Translations under genes and position numbers: made by a program
Notes under the pieces: generated by a model
What the model saw: the letters and a program-made list of their open reading frames with translations, nothing else
Database searches by the model: none
Told to the model about the DNA's origin: nothing
Assembly (NCBI GenBank): GCA_041191405.1
Contig: JBEEOW010000015.1
Location: 1-64,000, forward strand
Direction: 5' to 3'
Source: JBEEOW01 sp041191405
GTDB taxonomy: Bacteria; Bacteroidota; Bacteroidia; Cytophagales; UBA9547
Length of the DNA stretch: 64,000 bases
Part shown: one piece after another, positions 7,815-16,797 of the stretch
How the letters are laid out: every line of letters begins with the position of its first letter
How positions within the stretch are numbered: the stretch's first letter is position 1

Positions 7815-9401
7815 ATGAAAAAAATCATTTCAACTTTAGCCTTTGTAATAGGAATTATTTGGCAACTGCAAGCGCAAACAGTTATTAAAGACACAGTGTT
7901 ATATACCAAAATGGTTTTAACAAAAAGTGCTAGTCCTTATTTAATTAAAGGTAACATTACTGTAAAGCCAAAAGGAATTTTTGAGGTTCAACCAGGCGTT
8001 ACATTGTTAATTTCGCCTACGGCTTCTTATTTTCAAAATGATGGTACAGTTTTAATTAAAGGTGCTATTAATGATAGTATAATCTTGAAATCATCAACTA
8101 ATAATCGTTCAAATTATTTCTTTACTAGTTCAGGATTAAATCCATTTATTGTTCAAGAATATCAATATTTAGTAATTTCTAATTTTAATGACATTAAAAT
8201 AGGAGGTTTCTATAATGATGAAAATGTTGGAGTTAAGAATTCAAGAATTTATAATTGTAATTTTGGATTATACTGGTATGCAAAAGATTGTTATATTCAC
8301 AATTGTAATTTAGGAGTTAATAGAGGGAGATTGGTTACAAATACAAAGTTTTCAAATTGTGATGTTGGTATAGTTGGAAGTCAAGATTTTCTATTTGATA
8401 GTTTGGAGTTTTATAATAATCAAATTGGAATTAAAGAAAGTGGACTTTATTTTGGTGGTTCCATGGGTAGAAAAATATTGAATAGTACTTTTAAAAATAA
8501 TGTTACTGGGGTAGAATATTATTGTACTGATGGTGTCCGTTATTTTACTTTTGATAATAATAAAATTATTGAAAATGATTCAGGAATTGTTTGTGTTAGA
8601 GCATTATATAGAGATCAAACAGAATCGCCTTTTAAAAATAACAAAGTTTGTAATAATAAATACAATGTCGTTTACAGAGAGTTATACACAAATTCGAAGT
8701 TAAATGATATGTGCTTTTGTACTAATGATACAATTGAAATTAGAAATAAAATTTATGACGGCAGAAAAAGTCTTGAATATGCATATTTATCTCTTGGAAA
8801 CATTGAATTAAATTGTACTCTAGATAATTCAGTAATAAATGCTGACACCCTAACCCTTTCAGGAACAGTACACCAAGCATCTTCATTTTTGAAAAATGGT
8901 AAAGTTGTAGCGTACAATATTGATAAAAATACATTTAAAGAAACAATCACAGATGCAAATGGGAATTTTACATTTGATTCATTAGCTATTGGTAATTATG
9001 TAATTAAGGCTATACCAAATAATGGAGAGAATTATTTAACTACCTTTTTCCCAAATAAATCTGATTCGTTGAGTGCCGTAAAAATTAACTTAGATGCTGA
9101 TATTACGAGTGTAGATATTTTTATGAATTCAATTACAGGAATTGATAATACCAATGGTGGTGGAGTTATTACAAAACCTAATCCTTTTGAAAATCAATTG
9201 TTTGTTGAAGTGTTAGAGAATACTTCAACAGGTATTCAAGCAAGTATTTCAAATGCAGTTGGTGATGTTATTACTCAATTATCTATCCCTGCAAATGAAA
9301 ATGAATTTTCAATCAATACTACTGAATTACCTTCTGGTTTTTATTTCTTAAAAGTGGAAACAGGAACTAAAGTACTTGTTCATAAAGTACTTAAACGATA
9401 G
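7815..9401 (+). CDS. T9SS-secreted protein with right-handed beta-helix-like repeats
   Basis: A 528-aa secreted protein. The signal peptide is MKKIISTLAFVIGIIWQLQAQ. Residues about 40-300 show short Asn/Gly-rich repeats (NNQIGIKESG, NNVTGVEYY, NDSGIV) like NosD/parallel beta-helix proteins. Residues about 345-440 look like a carboxypeptidase-regulatory-like beta-sandwich (SGTV...ITDANGNFTFDSLAIGNYVIKA). The last 80 residues form a type A T9SS sorting domain (KPNPFENQLFVEV ... LPSGFYFLKVETG...HKVLKR). Its own ECF-like promoter lies upstream and a hairpin terminator downstream. The ligand is unknown. Confidence 0.82.
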   Translation: MKKIISTLAFVIGIIWQLQAQTVIKDTVLYTKMVLTKSASPYLIKGNITVKPKGIFEVQPGVTLLISPTASYFQNDGTVLIKGAINDSIILKSSTNNRSNYFFTSSGLNPFIVQEYQYLVISNFNDIKIGGFYNDENVGVKNSRIYNCNFGLYWYAKDCYIHNCNLGVNRGRLVTNTKFSNCDVGIVGSQDFLFDSLEFYNNQIGIKESGLYFGGSMGRKILNSTFKNNVTGVEYYCTDGVRYFTFDNNKIIENDSGIVCVRALYRDQTESPFKNNKVCNNKYNVVYRELYTNSKLNDMCFCTNDTIEIRNKIYDGRKSLEYAYLSLGNIELNCTLDNSVINADTLTLSGTVHQASSFLKNGKVVAYNIDKNTFKETITDANGNFTFDSLAIGNYVIKAIPNNGENYLTTFFPNKSDSLSAVKINLDADITSVDIFMNSITGIDNTNGGGVITKPNPFENQLFVEVLENTSTGIQASISNAVGDVITQLSIPANENEFSINTTELPSGFYFLKVETGTKVLVHKVLKR

Positions 9402-9431
9402 CTATTTTTCATCTTCGATTATTTTTTAATG

Positions 9432-9466
9432 AATAGAGACGTCGTTACTGCGTCTCTATTTTTTTA
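9432..9466 (+). terminator. Terminator with TAGAGACG arms
   Basis: Arms AATAGAGACG (9432-9441) and CGTCTCTATT (9451-9460) form a 10-bp stem followed by T-rich sequence. The arm shares AGAGACG with the palindrome at 1044-1071. Confidence 0.75.
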
Positions 9467-9498
9467 TTTTAAAACAAAGCTATTTTAACATTATATAC

Positions 9499-9506
9499 TA
9501 TATTTG
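9499..9506 (+). promoter_or_regulatory. Candidate -7 box (TATATTTG) for comM/yifB
   Basis: TATATTTG matches TAnnTTTG, 45 bp before ATG 9552. No clear -33 TTG is seen. Confidence 0.35.
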
Positions 9507-9551
9507 TTAAACTATAACTAACATATTTATAATAAAAACTTTTTAACAAAT

Positions 9552-11090
9552 ATGCTTTCTAAAACCTTTGGAAGTTCGGTTTATGGAGTAAATGCCCATA
9601 CAATTACAATCGAAGTAAATGTAAGTCAGGGTAGTGGATTCTTTTTGGTTGGTTTGCCTGATAATGCAATCAAGGAGTCTTGGCAAAGAGTTGAATCAGC
9701 TATGACATTTTTTGGGTATAAAGTACCACGAAATAAAATTGTAATTAATCTTGCCCCTGCTGATATGCGCAAAGAGGGTTCTGCCTTTGATTTGCCTATA
9801 GCATTGGCTGTAATGCATGCTAATGGTCAGTTACTTACCAATGATTTGGAGCAATATGTTATTTTGGGTGAACTTTCATTAGATGGCAAACTTAGACCAA
9901 TTAAAGGTGTGTTGCCAATTGCTATTGAAGCTCGTAAACAAGGTTTTAAAGGAATTATGATTCCAGTGGAAAATGCTCAAGAAGCTGCCATTGTAAACAA
10001 TATTGATGTTATTCCTGTTGAAACACTGAAAGATGCTATAGATTTTTTTGAAGGTAGAAAAATAATTCAACCTCTAGAAAGTAATACCCGTGAAATTTTC
10101 TTTGCTAATTTAGGTTCGTATGAAGCTGATTTTTCGCATGTGCAAGGTCAAGAAAATATTAAACGTGCCATGGAAATTGCCGCTGCTGGCGGACATAATG
10201 TAATTATGATTGGTCCACCAGGTGCAGGTAAAACCATGTTAGCCAAAAGATTACCATCGATTTTACCTCCATTATCACTTCACGAAGCTTTAGAAACAAC
10301 TAAAATTCATTCAGTTGCTGGTAAAGTTACAGGAGGAAGTTCATTATTGGCTGTCCGTCCATTCAGAGCTCCACATCACACTATTTCTGATGCTGCATTG
10401 TGTGGGGGAGGAGGGATTCCTCAACCAGGAGAAATATCTTTAGCACACAATGGGGTTTTGTTTTTAGATGAATTGCCAGAATTTAAGCGTTCGGCATTAG
10501 AGGTTATGCGTCAGCCTCTTGAGGAAAGAAAAGTAAGTATTGCAAGAGCAAAAGTGAGTGTGGAATTTCCTGCAAATTTTATGTTGATTGCCAGTATGAA
10601 TCCTTGTCCGTGTGGGTATTACAATCATCCTGAAAAAGAATGTGTTTGCGGACCGGGTGTGGTTCAAAGGTATTTAAACAAGGTGAGTGGACCACTTTTA
10701 GATAGGATTGACCTACATGTTGAGGTTACACCTGTAAGTTTTGATCAAATGACTTCCACTCGTAAGGCTGAAACCAGTGCTGAAATTCGAGAACGAGTAA
10801 TGAAAGCTCGTGAAATTCAAACTGAACGTTTTAAGGAAAACGAAAATATTCATTGTAATGCCATGATGCCTTCGCAAATGGTTAAAGAAGTTTGCGAAAT
10901 AAATGATGCCGGTAGAATTTTATTGAAAACTGCCATGGAAAGATTAGGTTTATCAGCTCGTGCTTATGATAGGATATTAAAAGTAGCACGTACCATTGCT
11001 GATTTAGCTTCTAGTGAAAATATTAAAATTGAGCATCTAGCCGAAGCTATTCAATACCGTAGTTTAGATAGAGAAGGTTGGGCAGGGTAA
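9552..11090 (+). CDS. YifB/ComM family Mg-chelatase-like AAA+ ATPase
   Basis: A 512-aa ATPase of the YifB/ComM family; ComM is a DNA branch-migration helicase that helps integrate DNA during transformation. It has an N-terminal ChlI/Lon-protease-like fold domain (residues 1-170), then the AAA+ core with Walker A GPPGAGKT near residue 220, a Walker B-type LFLDELPEF near 303, and a Cys-rich NPCPCGYYNHPEKECVCGP insert. A C-terminal Mg-chelatase domain ends in IQYRSLDREGW. Length and motifs are complete. It converges on the fructosamine-kinase gene with only 4 bp between stops. Confidence 0.93.
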   Translation: MLSKTFGSSVYGVNAHTITIEVNVSQGSGFFLVGLPDNAIKESWQRVESAMTFFGYKVPRNKIVINLAPADMRKEGSAFDLPIALAVMHANGQLLTNDLEQYVILGELSLDGKLRPIKGVLPIAIEARKQGFKGIMIPVENAQEAAIVNNIDVIPVETLKDAIDFFEGRKIIQPLESNTREIFFANLGSYEADFSHVQGQENIKRAMEIAAAGGHNVIMIGPPGAGKTMLAKRLPSILPPLSLHEALETTKIHSVAGKVTGGSSLLAVRPFRAPHHTISDAALCGGGGIPQPGEISLAHNGVLFLDELPEFKRSALEVMRQPLEERKVSIARAKVSVEFPANFMLIASMNPCPCGYYNHPEKECVCGPGVVQRYLNKVSGPLLDRIDLHVEVTPVSFDQMTSTRKAETSAEIRERVMKAREIQTERFKENENIHCNAMMPSQMVKEVCEINDAGRILLKTAMERLGLSARAYDRILKVARTIADLASSENIKIEHLAEAIQYRSLDREGWAG

Positions 11091-11094
11091 AGAT

Positions 11095-11970
11095 TTACAC
11101 AAATCTCTTCAATACATTTTCAATACCAGATAAATACATCGTTCCAAAAAGGTTTAGATGCACTAATAAAGGATACAAATTGTAAATATCAGCCCTGTCT
11201 TCGTAACCAATTTCTGATGGATTTATTTCGAAATAACGGTGGTAAAACTTATCATCCATTCTACCGAAAAGTTCTGTAAATGCAATTTCAGCTTCGGAGT
11301 TTCCAAAGTAAATTGCCGGGTCAATTACAACGGCATCTCCATCATTGTTGGTTAAATAGTTACCATGCCATAAATCGCCATGTAATAAAGATGGTTTTAT
11401 ATTTTTTGGTAAAATACTCGATAGCTTTATAAATAAAACTTCAAATTTGTTTACTAACCATTTGTCAATAAGCTGTTTGTTAAATGCTATAGCAATTTGA
11501 GGTTTTAGTCTTTGTTCTATGAAAAATGTAATCCAATCGTTTGTTGGTGTATTCAACTGTGGGAATGTTGCAATAAAATTATGTGTTTCGTAACCAAAGT
11601 TTTCATCACTTACAGAGTGTAACTTAGCCAAGTTTTCAGCAAAATTATACCAATAATCTTGTTTTCGGTACCCTTTTTCAATCCATTCTAACAATAAAAA
11701 TTGAGTTTCATTTAATTCACCACTACCAATTACTTTAGGTGTATTTAATGTGTTTGTACTTTTAATATGTTCAAGCGCCAATGCTTCTTTCAAAAACATA
11801 TCTTGTAAAAATGAAGCATTATTTAACTTTAAAAAGTATTGATTAGCAGTTGTAGTAACTTTGTAACTTTTATTTACATCTCCACCAGTGATGGGGCTTA
11901 ATTCCAGAATTTTAGTGTCAATTTGCGTACTTTGGGTAATTATTTTTTCACAAAATGATTTCAATTCCAT
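11095..11970 (-). CDS. Fructosamine kinase / ketosamine-3-kinase family protein
   Basis: A 291-aa protein of the fructosamine-3-kinase family (protein-kinase-like fold), which phosphorylates ketosamines so that glycated proteins can be repaired. Seen are the N-terminal GGDVNKSYKV and YFLKLN nucleotide-binding strands, the catalytic LLHGDLWHGNYL segment, and the metal-binding VVIDPAIYFGNSEAEIAFTELFG. The full length is present. Its start overlaps the end of ribF by 23 nt, making it the last gene of the ftsX-to-ribF operon; in this order it is probably a passenger. Confidence 0.9.
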   Translation of the reverse strand: MELKSFCEKIITQSTQIDTKILELSPITGGDVNKSYKVTTTANQYFLKLNNASFLQDMFLKEALALEHIKSTNTLNTPKVIGSGELNETQFLLLEWIEKGYRKQDYWYNFAENLAKLHSVSDENFGYETHNFIATFPQLNTPTNDWITFFIEQRLKPQIAIAFNKQLIDKWLVNKFEVLFIKLSSILPKNIKPSLLHGDLWHGNYLTNNDGDAVVIDPAIYFGNSEAEIAFTELFGRMDDKFYHRYFEINPSEIGYEDRADIYNLYPLLVHLNLFGTMYLSGIENVLKRFV

Positions 11971-12895
11971 ATTCCTGTAATACTTTTATACTTGATTCTT
12001 TATCCTTATGAAGTTGAGCAATTAAACCATCTATTGATTCAAATTTTTGCTCATTTCTTAATCTACTGATTAACTCTAATTTTACGTTTTTGTCGTAAAT
12101 ATCTCCCTCAAAATCAAAAATATTTACTTCTACGTTTGGTTCTCCTTCATTAAAGGTCGGACGAATACCGATATTCATCATTCCTCCAAATACTTTGTCA
12201 TCAAAACTTACTTTAACTGCATACACACCATGTTTTGCAAGAAGTTTTTCTTTGTATAAAATTTCAATATTTGCCGTAGGAAAACCAATTGTTCTACCTA
12301 ATTGCTTCCCTTTAATTACTTTTCCTGAAATAATATATGGGCGACCAAGCAAATGACTTGCCTCGTTAACATCGCCTTCCTCTATGGCTTCTCTAATTCT
12401 GGTAGAGCTTACAACAGCATTGTCAACATCTTCTCTATCAATCTCTTTTACTTCAAATCCATACTCAGCAGCGTGTGATTTTAAGTATTCAAAACCACCT
12501 TCTTTGTTTTTTCCAAAACGATGGTCATAGCCAATAATAAATACTTTAGTCCCAATACTTTCAGCAATATAATGTTTGCTAAAATAATCAGCAGAGATAT
12601 TTGAAAAATCTAAAGAGAAAGGTAAAACGATTAAATGGTCAATTTTTTGTTGTGCCATTAAGTCAATTTTCTCTTCTAGCGTACATAAAAGTTTAATTTT
12701 ACCTTCTGGTTGTAAAATAGATTTTGGATGTGGCCATAATGTAACAACCACACTTTCAGCGTTTAATTCTTTGGCTGTACGGGTAACTTGAGCTAATATT
12801 TTTTGATGACCAAGGTGTACACCATCAAAAATGCCCATGGTACAAACCGCATTTTTAAGTGGTTTAAAATCAGCTATATTAGTATATACTTTCAA
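11948..12895 (-). CDS. ribF: Bifunctional riboflavin kinase / FAD synthetase
   Basis: A 315-aa two-domain enzyme making FMN from riboflavin and then FAD. The N-terminal FAD-synthetase domain has GIFDGVHLGHQKIL (about 22-35) and the later GYDHRFGKNKEGG and STRIREAIEEG segments. The C-terminal flavokinase domain has GRPYIISGKVIKGKQLGRTIGFPTANI and GGMMNIGIRPTF. Complete. It lies 12 bp downstream of truB, an order often conserved in bacteria. Confidence 0.96.
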   Translation of the reverse strand: MKVYTNIADFKPLKNAVCTMGIFDGVHLGHQKILAQVTRTAKELNAESVVVTLWPHPKSILQPEGKIKLLCTLEEKIDLMAQQKIDHLIVLPFSLDFSNISADYFSKHYIAESIGTKVFIIGYDHRFGKNKEGGFEYLKSHAAEYGFEVKEIDREDVDNAVVSSTRIREAIEEGDVNEASHLLGRPYIISGKVIKGKQLGRTIGFPTANIEILYKEKLLAKHGVYAVKVSFDDKVFGGMMNIGIRPTFNEGEPNVEVNIFDFEGDIYDKNVKLELISRLRNEQKFESIDGLIAQLHKDKESSIKVLQEYGIEIIL

Positions 12896-12907
12896 TAGAA
12901 TTCGATG

Positions 12908-13642
12908 CTAATTATTAGTAGAAATATTTTCTGATTCATTCGCTGCTTTTTCTAAAGCTTCTCTAGCCTCACGGGCAGATCTAATTTCATCAGTTAAAAG
13001 TATAATATCTTTTGCGTTTTCTACGCTTAAATCTCCAATTTTGGTTCGTCTTAATGCCGACATATACGCACCCGAACCTAAGTCTAAGCCCCAATCTCTT
13101 ACCAAACTTCTAATGTAAGTTCCTTTGGTACAAACAACTCTAAATTCGATTAATGGTAAATCAAATGTAATCAGTTCAATTTCTTTTAAAGTTACTAGTC
13201 GAGATTTAATTTCAACTTCAATTCCTTTTCGAGCTGATTCATAAGCTCTTTTACCATCTATTTTAATGGCAGAATAAACAGGTGGAACTTGTTCTATTTC
13301 TCCAATATTTTTTTGAAATAAGTCAAGTACTGCTTCTTTGGTTATATGTTGAAAATGATATTCTCCATCAAATTCAGTTTCTAAATCAACCGAAGGCGTT
13401 GTTTTACCAACAACCATACTACAAATATACTCTTTGTCAGCATCTTGTATTTCGTTGATTTTCTTGGTGAATTTTCCTGTACAAACTACTAATAAACCTG
13501 TTGCAAGTGGGTCAAGTGTACCTGCATGACCAATTTTTTTCATTTTAATAGCCGAACGCAACTTTTTTACCACATCAAATGAGGTCCAAGTGAGTGGTTT
13601 GTCAATTAATAAAACTGCGCCAGTATCAAAATTATGTTCCAT
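12908..13642 (-). CDS. truB: tRNA pseudouridine(55) synthase
   Basis: A 244-aa enzyme that converts U55 of the tRNA T-loop to pseudouridine. Motifs: DKPLTWTSFDVV, GHAGTLDPLATG with the catalytic Asp44, the PPVYSAIKIDGKRAYE segment and CTKGTYIRSLVRDWG. The C-terminal tail after about residue 225 is Ala/Glu-rich and not conserved. Its start codon touches the uppP stop by 1 nt, indicating translational coupling. Confidence 0.96.
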   Translation of the reverse strand: MEHNFDTGAVLLIDKPLTWTSFDVVKKLRSAIKMKKIGHAGTLDPLATGLLVVCTGKFTKKINEIQDADKEYICSMVVGKTTPSVDLETEFDGEYHFQHITKEAVLDLFQKNIGEIEQVPPVYSAIKIDGKRAYESARKGIEVEIKSRLVTLKEIELITFDLPLIEFRVVCTKGTYIRSLVRDWGLDLGSGAYMSALRRTKIGDLSVENAKDIILLTDEIRSAREAREALEKAANESENISTNN

Positions 13643-14436
13643 TAAATAGTTGTTAATTTAAAACCTTGGCTCATTAAAACAATAATTACTATACCTAAGG
13701 CAATTCTATATATTCCAAAAGCTTTAAATCCAAATTTTGTTAATAAAGAAATGAAATATTTAACAGCTAATAATCCTATTATAAATGCAACAACATTACC
13801 AATTACTAATAAATTTACTTGGTCAGTATTTAAAATATGTCCATCATCAAAATAATCTTTTACGTCTTTTAAAGTAGCTGCAAACATAATTGGTAATGCT
13901 AAAAAAAATGCAAATTCTGCTGCTGCTTTACGAGTTAATCCTAAAATCATACCTCCGGTAATCGTTGCGGCGCTTCTAGAAACTCCAGGGCAAATTGCAA
14001 TTGCTTGAAAACAACCGATTTTAAAAGCTTGAATTAATGAAATTTCATCAGCATTATCATCAATTCCTTTATTAAATAATTTATCAACAAATAGTAATAT
14101 AATACCACCAACAATTAACACAATTGCAACTCCTATTGGACTTTCTAGCATAATGTCAATCTTTTTCTTGAAAATTAAACCAAGTATTCCTGCGGGTATT
14201 GAACCTACAATAAGTTTGGTATAAAAATTAACAGATTTTAAAAAACGCTTATAATAAATTGCCACTACTGATAAAATACAACCTAATTGGATGACAACGG
14301 TAAATAGTTTTACAAATGGATCAGATGCAATTCCCATAAATGAAGAACATATTACCATATGTCCAGTTGAAGAAACAGGTAAAAACTCTGTTAATCCTTC
14401 TATTATAGCCAATAGTATGGCTTGAATGACCGTCAT
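13642..14436 (-). CDS. uppP: Undecaprenyl-diphosphate phosphatase (UppP/BacA type)
   Basis: A 264-aa polytopic inner-membrane phosphatase recycling undecaprenyl diphosphate to the monophosphate lipid carrier for peptidoglycan and other envelope glycans. Signatures are EGLTEFLPVSSTGHM near the N-terminus and PGVSRSAATITGG in the middle. About eight hydrophobic helices. It lies between DUF3098 (2-bp gap) and truB (1-nt overlap) in the operon. Confidence 0.96.
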   Translation of the reverse strand: MTVIQAILLAIIEGLTEFLPVSSTGHMVICSSFMGIASDPFVKLFTVVIQLGCILSVVAIYYKRFLKSVNFYTKLIVGSIPAGILGLIFKKKIDIMLESPIGVAIVLIVGGIILLFVDKLFNKGIDDNADEISLIQAFKIGCFQAIAICPGVSRSAATITGGMILGLTRKAAAEFAFFLALPIMFAATLKDVKDYFDDGHILNTDQVNLLVIGNVVAFIIGLLAVKYFISLLTKFGFKAFGIYRIALGIVIIVLMSQGFKLTTI

Positions 14437-14438
14437 TT

Positions 14439-14672
14439 TTAGTTTTTAGATTTTTTGAAAATTGCAAAAAACTCAACAATAAAACCTGCAACAATACAAA
14501 TTGGTCCTAATGTAATTCCTTTAAATCCAAAACCGTATTGCTCTGTATCAGAAAGCATAATAAAAAACCCTAAAATAATAATTGCTATTCCTGCAAACAT
14601 TAATCTGAAATTTTCTTTACCAAAAACTAAATCTGATTTTGGTTGGTTGGTATTTTCTTTATTTAATTCCAT
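14439..14672 (-). CDS. DUF3098 family membrane protein
   Basis: A 77-aa protein with two hydrophobic helices (LMFAGIAIIILGFFIML and GPICIVAGFIVEFFAIF) and a short charged tail. It matches the DUF3098 family, small inner-membrane proteins of Bacteroidota found between ftsX and uppP. Function unknown; the position suggests a link to the division/peptidoglycan genes around it. Confidence 0.88.
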   Translation of the reverse strand: MELNKENTNQPKSDLVFGKENFRLMFAGIAIIILGFFIMLSDTEQYGFGFKGITLGPICIVAGFIVEFFAIFKKSKN

Positions 14673-14693
14673 TTTATGAAAGTGTTTAAAATA

Positions 14694-15611
14694 TTAATAC
14701 AAATCTTCTAATTGCATTCCTAAATATCTACGAATTGCAAATATAGTACTTAACATACATATTACTGCACCACAAACTAACAAGATTCCAAACAAGGCAA
14801 ATGTGTTTGCAGGGTCGTAAAGTAATACTAATTCTGGTAAATATGAATGTGCATATTGTAAGGTAATTGCTAGTAAAACTGATGCAATTACACCACCTAA
14901 CAAACCATGAATAATACTGCGACCAATAAATGGCTTTTGTATAAACATTGCTGTTGCGCCAACCAATTGCATACTTCTTATTAAAAATCTTTGTGAGAAC
15001 ATTGCCAATTTTATAGTGTTGTTTATCAATAATATAACAGCAAAAACGAGTACAATTGTAAATGAAATTAATACAACAAATATTAATTGAATATTTTTGT
15101 TAATATCTTCAATCATAGTTTGCTTAAAGTCGATTTCAAAGATGCTTGGTATAGCTTGTAACTGTGCTTTGATTTGACTCAGTTGTTTTTTTTCAGCGAA
15201 TCCTTCGGCAATTCTAATTTCAAAAGCATCTCTTAATGGATTTTCGCCAAGTAATTCAAAAAAGTCTTCGCCAGTTTCTTCAATAAACTTTTTGGCTGCA
15301 TCTTCTTTTGAAATAAAAGTAATTTGAGCTACGCCATTTTTATGTAAAATATAGTTTTTAGTGCTTAAAACAGCTTGCAAGGAATCTTTACTTTCGGAAG
15401 TAATATCTTTTTGTAGATAAACGTGTATTGTATAATTTTCCTTAACTAATTGCGAAAGTTTATGTGCATTACTTAGTAATAGATAAAACAAACCAATTAC
15501 ATACAATGAAAGAGTTATCCCAAACACAACAGTGAAATATGGATATGATCCTAAAGTCTTTTTTCTATATTTTGGTGCCGAACTCAATGTTAAATAATTA
15601 ATTATGAACAA
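14694..15611 (-). CDS. ftsX: FtsX-like cell-division permease
   Basis: A 305-aa protein with the FtsX layout. A first helix (YFTVVFGITLSLYVIGLFYLLL) precedes an extracytoplasmic domain of about 120 residues (VYLQKDIT ... AAKKFIEETGEDF ... NPLRDAFEIRI), then three C-terminal helices. FtsX pairs with the ATPase FtsE to activate peptidoglycan hydrolases at the septum; ftsE is not adjacent here. First gene of the operon. A candidate -7 box lies at 15687-15694. Confidence 0.92.
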   Translation of the reverse strand: MFIINYLTLSSAPKYRKKTLGSYPYFTVVFGITLSLYVIGLFYLLLSNAHKLSQLVKENYTIHVYLQKDITSESKDSLQAVLSTKNYILHKNGVAQITFISKEDAAKKFIEETGEDFFELLGENPLRDAFEIRIAEGFAEKKQLSQIKAQLQAIPSIFEIDFKQTMIEDINKNIQLIFVVLISFTIVLVFAVILLINNTIKLAMFSQRFLIRSMQLVGATAMFIQKPFIGRSIIHGLLGGVIASVLLAITLQYAHSYLPELVLLYDPANTFALFGILLVCGAVICMLSTIFAIRRYLGMQLEDLY

Positions 15612-15686
15612 TTAGTAATTAATATTTTTTGAATATTTAGGTAATTATTGCAAAGCTTTAATTTGCATTTTAATGTTTACCAAAAA

Positions 15687-15694
15687 CAAAAATA
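15687..15694 (-). promoter_or_regulatory. Candidate -7 box (TATTTTTG) for the ftsX operon
   Basis: The minus-strand TATTTTTG fits TAnnTTTG and lies about 76 nt upstream of the ftsX start. No good -33 TTG is visible. Confidence 0.3.
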
Positions 15695-15764
15695 TACATT
15701 TTAAACTAATTTTGTAGCTTTTTTGATGAGAATAGTTTGAAAAATGGATTGTTAAAGAATAAAA

Positions 15765-15798
15765 TACAGATTCAATTTTTTATAAAATTGAATCTGTA
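15765..15798 (-). terminator. Terminator after the leucine-rich repeat gene
   Basis: Perfect 15-bp arms (15765-15779 and 15784-15798) with a 4-nt loop, 12 bp past the stop codon, followed by T-rich sequence on the minus strand. Confidence 0.75.
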
Positions 15799-15809
15799 TA
15801 ACAAATATT

Positions 15810-16721
15810 TTAAAATCTAACATCACACTTAGGCAATGCTTTCTTTATTTTTTCCTGTTCTATTTTTGAAATTTGGGTATTTACCAATAAAAGTGTTTTT
15901 AAGTTTTTTATTTTTGAAATACTTTTGGGTAAAGTTTTGATTTTATTGCCTGTTATAATTAGTGTTTCAAGGTTTTTAAGTTTACCAATACTTTCTGGAA
16001 TTTCATTCAGTTGATTATTGGTTAAAATCAACGTTTTTAGATTTATTAAATTGCCAATTTCAGCTGGTAAACTTGTAATTATATTATTTTCAAGGTTTAA
16101 GGTTTGCAATTTTTCCCAATTTGTAATCTCTTTTGGAATAGAATTAAGTTTGTTATTACTTAAATATATGCCTTCTAAATTTGGTGTTCCTTTAATGAAA
16201 CTTGCAGGTATTTTATCGATTGAATTTTGTTGTAATTCTAAAATTTCAAGTTTAGGTAATGCTACTTTTTCGTATGGTAAATTTTCTAATTGGTTACTAC
16301 TTAAATATAAAAATTGCAAATTTTCATTTTTCCAAAAAGAAGAATCAATGTTTGATATTTTATTTTTACTCAACTCTAGTGTGTTGATTGATTTGAAATT
16401 TTGAAATTCAAATCCAATTTCTTTTAACTTATTGTCTCTTAATACAATAGTTTGTATTTTTTGTAATTGAAAAAAGCTTTTAGGCAATGTTGTTAAATTG
16501 TTTTTCATCAAATTGATTCTTGTCAACTGAGGTAAAAGTGCAAAACTATCAGGCAATGAGCTTAAATTATTTTGACGTAAATTTAAGTATGTAGCTTTGT
16601 CTGCATTTTTTAATGCATCTTGAAAAGAGTCAAATTGACCTGATGAATTTTCATTATTTTGTGCAAAAGCAATTGAAGTGAAAAGTGTTAAATAAGCAAT
16701 TGAGAGTATTATTTTTTTCAT
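15810..16721 (-). CDS. Exported leucine-rich repeat protein
   Basis: About 303 aa. A signal peptide (MKKIILSIAYLTLFTSIAFAQ) precedes about ten leucine-rich repeats of about 23 residues with the pattern LxxLxLxxNxLxxLPxSf..., running from about residue 45 to the end. No T9SS sorting domain and no membrane anchor is seen, so it is probably periplasmic. The frame also allows an ATG at 16733, four residues earlier; 16721 gives the cleaner signal. Hairpins bound it on both sides, so it is its own transcription unit. Ligand unknown. Confidence 0.85.
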   Translation of the reverse strand: MKKIILSIAYLTLFTSIAFAQNNENSSGQFDSFQDALKNADKATYLNLRQNNLSSLPDSFALLPQLTRINLMKNNLTTLPKSFFQLQKIQTIVLRDNKLKEIGFEFQNFKSINTLELSKNKISNIDSSFWKNENLQFLYLSSNQLENLPYEKVALPKLEILELQQNSIDKIPASFIKGTPNLEGIYLSNNKLNSIPKEITNWEKLQTLNLENNIITSLPAEIGNLINLKTLILTNNQLNEIPESIGKLKNLETLIITGNKIKTLPKSISKIKNLKTLLLVNTQISKIEQEKIKKALPKCDVRF

Positions 16722-16741
16722 TTTCGAAGTCATTAGTTATT

Positions 16742-16776
16742 AAAAAGTCGGGATTGCTTTCGCAACCCCGACTTTT
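16742..16776 (-). terminator. Terminator after the PhoX-like gene
   Basis: Stem of about 15 bp, AAAAGTCGGGATTGC with GCAACCCCGACTTTT, loop TTTC, one wobble pair, with a U-rich minus-strand end. Located 22 bp past the stop at 16798. Confidence 0.8.
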
Positions 16777-16797
16777 ATACCCATTAATTATTTACTA

